Below are positions 60,383 to 64,000 of a stretch of DNA of 64,000 bases, piece after piece. How positions within the stretch are numbered: position 1 is the stretch's first letter; every line of letters starts with the position of its first letter. The notes beneath the pieces are model-generated. The model was not told the origin of the DNA. It saw nothing but the letters and a program-made list of their open reading frames with translations, and made no database searches. The translations under genes were made by a program, and so were the position numbers. The DNA is from Frigoribacterium endophyticum (GTDB lineage: Bacteria > Actinomycetota > Actinomycetes > Actinomycetales > Microbacteriaceae), in assembly GCF_011759585.1 (NCBI RefSeq), contig NZ_JAAOYV010000001.1, positions 744,001-808,000 on the forward strand, in the 5' to 3' direction.

Positions 60383-60916
60383 ATGAAGAAGATCATCGCC
60401 GCAGCTCTGCTCGTGGTCGCCGGCGTTTTCGCTGGTCCGGCCGCTGCCCAGGCTTACGTCCCGTCGACCAACGTCACGGTGCAGGGCACCGTCGCCGCTG
60501 GTGGCACCATCAACGTCACCATCGTCAACGGTTCGTTCATTGCCGGTGAGAACGTCAGCTTCGCCGTCACCGGTGAGGGTCGCGTCACGCTGGCCGCCAT
60601 CGAGACCACGACGCTCGTCAAGACCGCCGACGCCAACGGTGCCGCTCGCGTCGCCGTCACGCTGCCCACCTCGGCGCGTGGCACCTACTCGCTGACCGCG
60701 ACCGGCCTCACCTCCGGCAACGTGGCGCCCGCCGCGCTGACCGTGGTCGCCGCTGACGGCACCCCCGCCGCTGGCTCCAACAACGCCGGTGGCCTCGCCT
60801 TCACGGGTTCGACCGTCCCGACGCTCGTCATCTGGGCCGCCGCCGGCGCCCTTATGCTCGGCATCGCGCTGATGGTCGTCGTCACGCTGCAGCGCCGCGC
60901 GCGCAACAACGCGTAA
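60383..60916 (+). CDS. Small LAFTG sortase-substrate surface protein
   Basis: A 177-residue exported protein: signal peptide (1-24; AALLVVAGVFAGPAAAQA), one Ig-like beta domain (about 28-122; VTVQGTVAAGGTINVTIVNG), a Gly/Asn linker, and a sorting signal LAFTG (138-142) with a helix (145-169) and RRARNN tail. ATG follows TTAGGGGAACCC. It ends the surface region and shares its sorting motif with the four-domain protein at 43.3-44.8 kb; no sortase gene lies in the window. Terminated by a 13-bp hairpin. Confidence 0.85.
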   Translation: MKKIIAAALLVVAGVFAGPAAAQAYVPSTNVTVQGTVAAGGTINVTIVNGSFIAGENVSFAVTGEGRVTLAAIETTTLVKTADANGAARVAVTLPTSARGTYSLTATGLTSGNVAPAALTVVAADGTPAAGSNNAGGLAFTGSTVPTLVIWAAAGALMLGIALMVVVTLQRRARNNA

Positions 60917-60930
60917 CTCCAGATCACCCC

Positions 60931-60960
60931 GAAGGGCCCCGGCTTCTGCCGGGGCCCTTC
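60931..60960 (+). terminator. Terminator after LAFTG gene
   Basis: GAAGGGCCCCGGC TTCT GCCGGGGCCCTTC: 13-bp perfect stem, 14 nt after the stop. The following gap to 61127 shows no other feature. Confidence 0.88.
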
Positions 60961-61127
60961 GTCGTTCCCGAGACAGAGGCGGTCACTTGCGTCAGCGCGG
61001 CCGAGTGCCCCTCGGGTGGCACTGGGGGAGTCGTGTGGCCAGGCAGCAGACCGTCCTTTTCGCCCTGAACAGTGTTGGCGTCAGCTGTTCGTCTGCCCTC
61101 TGCCGTTCTCTCGGCGGACGGACCCCG

Positions 61128-62009
61128 TCACGATCGCCGAGCGAGCCGCCCTAGCAACACGACCCCCACGAGGGCTCCGAGCAGTGCCCCCGTCGAGTTC
61201 GCGAGCAGGTCGTCGAGCGAGGCGAACCGGTCGGGGAGGAAGAGCAGCTGGCCGAGCTCGACGCTGCCGCTGATCACGAACCCTGCCACGGCGCCCCACC
61301 ACCAGCGGCGCAGGCCGACCAGCAGCACCACGATCAGCCCGACCGGCACGAAGAAGACGGTGTTCGCCGTGAACTCCACGGCGCTGTAGCTCATCCACGC
61401 GGGGAATCCGACGGTGTGCAGCCGGTCGAGCGCCCGCACGAGCAGGGGAGTCACCCCGCTGTCGACCGGCCTCGACGTGAAGGCGACGAGCGCCACGAAC
61501 GCGCCGTAGCCGAGCGCTGATCGGACCGCGAGGCGCCGCGTCGCGGGGCCGGGCGTTCCGGCAGGGTGAGCGCCCAGCAGGGGGCGGAGCGCCGCGCTGA
61601 TCAGGGCACCGAGCGCGAGCCCGACCGCGACGGCCACCGTCAGGGAGGTGAGGCGGGCGCGGACCGGCACCGCGCCTCCCGCTGTCGCCGCCGTCAGCAC
61701 CACGATCGCCACGACGCCCAGCACGGCGGCGAGGCGCAGCAGCGCCCGTCGCCGACGGAGGCTCGTGGCGACGTCGGCCAGGGGGAGGAGCGGTGCGAGC
61801 GCCAGCGCGATCGCGGCCACCTGCGTGTAGCCGTCCGACATGGTGAGCAGGCCGATCGGCCGCGTCGAGGCGAGCACGTCGGCCCAGGTCGACCGCGCCA
61901 CCTCGGCGACGGCCGGGACGAGGGCGACGGACGACCCGACGAGGGCGAGCACGACGAGCCAGGCCGCGAGCAGACGGGCCGCGGTCGTCCGCAGCCGTCG
62001 CGTCGTCAT
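61128..62009 (-). CDS. VanZ-family membrane protein
   Basis: A 293-residue protein with about eight helices. The C-terminal part is a VanZ-like domain: NTVFFVPVGLIVVLLVGLRR, FVISGSVELGQLLFLPDRFA, SLDDLLANSTGALLGALVGV, with the usual E, Q and DxxxN residues. VanZ proteins are linked to teicoplanin resistance and envelope lipids, but most genomic members have unknown roles. ATG at 62009 follows TACCGT by 7 nt with no ribosome site, so it is likely leaderless. Divergent from the efflux transporter. Confidence 0.88.
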   Translation of the reverse strand: MTTRRLRTTAARLLAAWLVVLALVGSSVALVPAVAEVARSTWADVLASTRPIGLLTMSDGYTQVAAIALALAPLLPLADVATSLRRRRALLRLAAVLGVVAIVVLTAATAGGAVPVRARLTSLTVAVAVGLALGALISAALRPLLGAHPAGTPGPATRRLAVRSALGYGAFVALVAFTSRPVDSGVTPLLVRALDRLHTVGFPAWMSYSAVEFTANTVFFVPVGLIVVLLVGLRRWWWGAVAGFVISGSVELGQLLFLPDRFASLDDLLANSTGALLGALVGVVLLGRLARRS

Positions 62010-62016
62010 CCGGCCC

Positions 62017-62022
62017 ACGGTA
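62017..62022 (-). promoter_or_regulatory. -10 box for leaderless VanZ-family gene
   Basis: On the minus strand TACCGT lies 7 nt before the ATG at 62009. Confidence 0.5.
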
Positions 62023-62109
62023 GCGGTGTCCGCCTGCGACCGCGCCGGGGAGCGCCGCGCCTCGACGGCGGGGCAGCGGCGACCGACAGGTGTAAGACAG
62101 GAGCATCCC

Positions 62110-63630
62110 ATGACGAACGCATCCGACTCCTCCTCTGCCCGCGACTCCGACGGAGCGCCCGCGGCCTCCGACCCCACGGGGCAGATCACCGACCGCCAGA
62201 AGTGGCAGGCGTTCGGCGTCTGCGTCGGCGTCGCCGCCCTCACCATCCTCGACCTGTCGAAGGTCAACGTCGGCCTGCCGAGCATCGAGGCCTCGCTCGG
62301 CGCCGGGCCGACCGCCCTGCAGCTGATCGTCGCGGGCTACGCCCTCGCCTTCGGCCTCTCGCTCGTGCCCTCCGGCCGCCTCGGCGACCTCAAGTCGCGC
62401 CGCCTCATGTTCGTCATCGGGCTGAGCGCGTTCACGATCGCGAGCATCCTCTGCGCCCTCGCCCCGAGCATCGAGCTGCTCGTCGTCGCGCGCATCCTCC
62501 AGGGGGTCGCGGCCGGCATCCAGATGCCCCAGGTGCTGGGGCTCGTACAGCAGCTCTTCCAGGGCAAGGAGCGCGGTCGCGCCTTCGGGCTCTTCGGCGC
62601 CGTCATCGGCATCTCGACCGCCTTCGGCCCGACCCTCGGCGGCCTGCTCATAGCGATCGGCGGCGACCAGGACGGCTGGCGCCTTCTTTTCTGGATGAAC
62701 GTGCCCCTCGGCATCGTCGCCATCGTCTTCGCCCTCAAGTTGCTGCCCCGGGCGACGACCGCCCCGAGCGGCCACAACGAGCTCGACCTCGTCGGCATCG
62801 TGCTGCTCGGCCTCACCATCCTCACGCTGATGCTGCCGTTCGTGCTGACCACCGGCCAGGGCGACGAGCCCCTCCGCTGGCTCTTCCTCATCGGGTTCGT
62901 CGGCTTCGGCGCCGCCTTCGTCGCCTGGGAGCAGCGCTACAAGGCCCGCGGCAAGTCACCCGTCGTGCACTTCTCGCTGTTCTCGCTCGCGTCGTACCGC
63001 AACGGCACCCTCATCGCGACGGTGTACTTCTGCGCGCTGCCCGCGACCTTCCTCCTCACCACGCTCTACCTGCAGCAGGGGCTCGGGCTCGAGCCCGTCT
63101 ACGCCGGCATGGTGACGATCCCGTTCGCCCTCACCTCGGCCGTCGCCGCGTTCTACGGCGGCCGCATCGTCGACAAGTACGGCCGCAGCCTCGTGGTGCT
63201 CGGCCTCGCCCTCGTCGCCAGCGGCTTCGTGCTGCTGCTGCTCGCCGCGGTGCTCACCCCGCAGGAGATCACGCCCTACGCCATGGGCGTCGGCATGCTC
63301 GTCGCGGGAGCGGGCGGAGGCTTCGTCATCTCGCCCAACCAGACCCTGACCCTGGCGGAGGTGCCGGTCGAGATGGGCGGCGTCGCCGGCTCCATGGGCC
63401 AGGTCGGCCAGCGTGCCGGCACCGCCATCGGCACGGCGGCCGCGGTCTCGACCTTCTACTCGGTCATCGCCGGCGCTGGCTCTGACGCGTCGCTCGACGT
63501 CTACCACGCGGCCTACCGCAGCGGGTTCTTCGTCACCATCGCCCTCGTGGCGGTCGCGCTCGTGCTGGCGCTGCTCGACCTTCGTGCCCGCAAGCAGGGG
63601 CGCGTGGGGGAGGCAGCCAGCGCCTCCTGA
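62110..63630 (+). CDS. MFS drug transporter, DHA2 (EmrB/QacA) family
   Basis: A 506-residue, 14-helix proton-coupled exporter. Family motifs: FGVCVGVAALTILDLSKVNV in helix 1 with the Asp of motif D1, GRLGDLKSRRLMFVIG (motif A), ARILQGVAAGIQMPQVLGL (motif B), AVIGISTAFGPTLGGLLIA (motif C) and VDKYGRSLVVLG in the second half. A 30-residue polar N-terminus precedes the first helix. ATG follows ACAGGAG. Substrate unknown; candidates are antibiotics or other hydrophobic compounds. The small gene converging from the right is 82 nt away. Confidence 0.93.
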   Translation: MTNASDSSSARDSDGAPAASDPTGQITDRQKWQAFGVCVGVAALTILDLSKVNVGLPSIEASLGAGPTALQLIVAGYALAFGLSLVPSGRLGDLKSRRLMFVIGLSAFTIASILCALAPSIELLVVARILQGVAAGIQMPQVLGLVQQLFQGKERGRAFGLFGAVIGISTAFGPTLGGLLIAIGGDQDGWRLLFWMNVPLGIVAIVFALKLLPRATTAPSGHNELDLVGIVLLGLTILTLMLPFVLTTGQGDEPLRWLFLIGFVGFGAAFVAWEQRYKARGKSPVVHFSLFSLASYRNGTLIATVYFCALPATFLLTTLYLQQGLGLEPVYAGMVTIPFALTSAVAAFYGGRIVDKYGRSLVVLGLALVASGFVLLLLAAVLTPQEITPYAMGVGMLVAGAGGGFVISPNQTLTLAEVPVEMGGVAGSMGQVGQRAGTAIGTAAAVSTFYSVIAGAGSDASLDVYHAAYRSGFFVTIALVAVALVLALLDLRARKQGRVGEAASAS

Positions 63631-63711
63631 GGTCAGCTGCGCCGGGTGCGGTGGGTGGGCCCGTGATCACGCCTCGGTGTCAGGCGTCGAGGGGCGCTGC
63701 TGGACCAGGCG

Positions 63712-63864
63712 TCAGGCGGTCGCAGGCGAGGACGCCGCCGCGGCCACGAGCCACGCGGTGATGTCGACGTCGAGCGTGGCCGGAAGGTCGACGGCGGCCG
63801 GGTCGACGGCGCTGATCGTGCTGGTCGAGGCGGAGACGACGGAGGCGGCGGTGACGACGGGCAT
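63712..63864 (-). CDS. 50-residue small protein, unknown
   Basis: A complete frame of 50 residues, starting MPVVTAASVVSASTST and ending WLVAAAASSPATA. The start is excellent: AAGGAG (63870-63875 on this strand) with 5 nt spacing to ATG. The protein is rich in Ala, Val, Ser, Thr and has no Cys; residues 20-36 (VDPAAVDLPATLDVDITAW) are acidic. The ribosome site overlaps the stop of the upstream open frame, implying an operon. It resembles peptide precursors in size only; no modification enzyme is in view. A drug exporter lies beside it. Confidence 0.55.
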   Translation of the reverse strand: MPVVTAASVVSASTSTISAVDPAAVDLPATLDVDITAWLVAAAASSPATA

Positions 63865-63874
63865 GGGGGCTCCT

Positions 63875-64000
63875 TCACGAGGCGGTGACGTCGCCGTGGG
63901 CGGCGCCCCCGGCGTTGACGGAGCCCCCGCGGCCCGCCCTCAGGGCAGGCGAGCCGCGGGGCCCCTGGTGCGCCGGCCCGTCCGTGGACAGGACCCCTCC
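63875..64000 (-). CDS. Partial open frame at right edge
   Basis: The minus strand enters from the window edge and is open for 41 codons to a TGA at 63877-63875. The residues are Gly/Ala/Arg/Ser-rich (GPRGSPALRAGRGGSVNAGG) with G/C-rich third positions. The stop overlaps the ribosome site of the 50-residue gene, which suggests a real upstream gene. Too little is visible to name it. Confidence 0.35.
   Translation of the reverse strand, partial: GGVLSTDGPAHQGPRGSPALRAGRGGSVNAGGAAHGDVTAS

Overview
The window is a stretch of high-GC actinobacterial chromosome, most like the family Microbacteriaceae (Curtobacterium/Frigoribacterium/Rathayibacter-type); the genus cannot be fixed from the sequence alone. 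Evidence: strong G/C bias at third codon positions, many GTG starts, probable leaderless starts a few bases after a TANNNT -10 box, a C-terminally extended ribosomal protein S16, a GlgE-type glucan pathway, sortase substrates with LAFTG motifs, DivIVA-like proteins and a tmRNA with tag ANNKRTDFALAA. No rRNA, tRNA, CRISPR array, insertion sequence or phage gene was recognised.

Layout. 0-4.5 kb: a cut-off secreted protein, a YbdK-type carboxylate-amine ligase, then rpsP-khpA-rimM-trmD and a convergent map. 4.5-11.8 kb: a small membrane protein, rplS, lepB, rnhB, a DUF2469 gene, then the tightly packed yraN-yifB-dprA-xerC group. 11.8-14.1 kb: an M23-like secreted protein and a divergent sugar transporter. 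14.1-19.3 kb: rpsB-tsf-pyrH-frr-cdsA and a DivIVA-like gene. 19.4-27.5 kb: a secreted lysozyme-fold protein, a small zinc-finger-like protein, a hydrolase, an AI-2E family permease, a large hendecad coiled-coil protein, a membrane/lipoprotein chimera and a thioredoxin-TPR chaperone. 27.6-35.6 kb: alpha-glucan genes glgB, glgE and glgX on the minus strand, with DUF1294 and YbaK genes among them. 35.7-42.9 kb: cysteine desulfurase, a DUF559-type protein, prfB, ftsE-ftsX, a strange G/C homopolymer tract, smpB and ssrA.

43.3-60.9 kb is a cell-surface region: a four-domain Ig-like sortase substrate, its single-domain membrane-anchored relative, a CPBP protease, then an exopolysaccharide cluster (chain-length/tyrosine-kinase protein, low-Mr phosphatase, Asp-box membrane protein, initiating sugar transferase, glycosyltransferases, polymerase, acyltransferase, flippase, DUF4012 protein, small LAFTG protein). 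From about 51 to 58.5 kb the DNA is visibly richer in A/T, as expected for a variable, transferred polysaccharide module between conserved ends. 61.1-64 kb: a VanZ-family protein, a DHA2-type efflux transporter, a 50-codon small gene and the end of another open frame.

Most distinctive features: 27 unbroken 11-residue repeats in the coiled-coil protein; two short tandem repeats that each contain a gene's stop codon; an 81-bp long inverted repeat next to the DUF559 gene; a possible alternative-pairing leader before rplS; leaderless leader-peptide candidates before the sugar transporter and xerC; and the 50-aa gene at the right edge.
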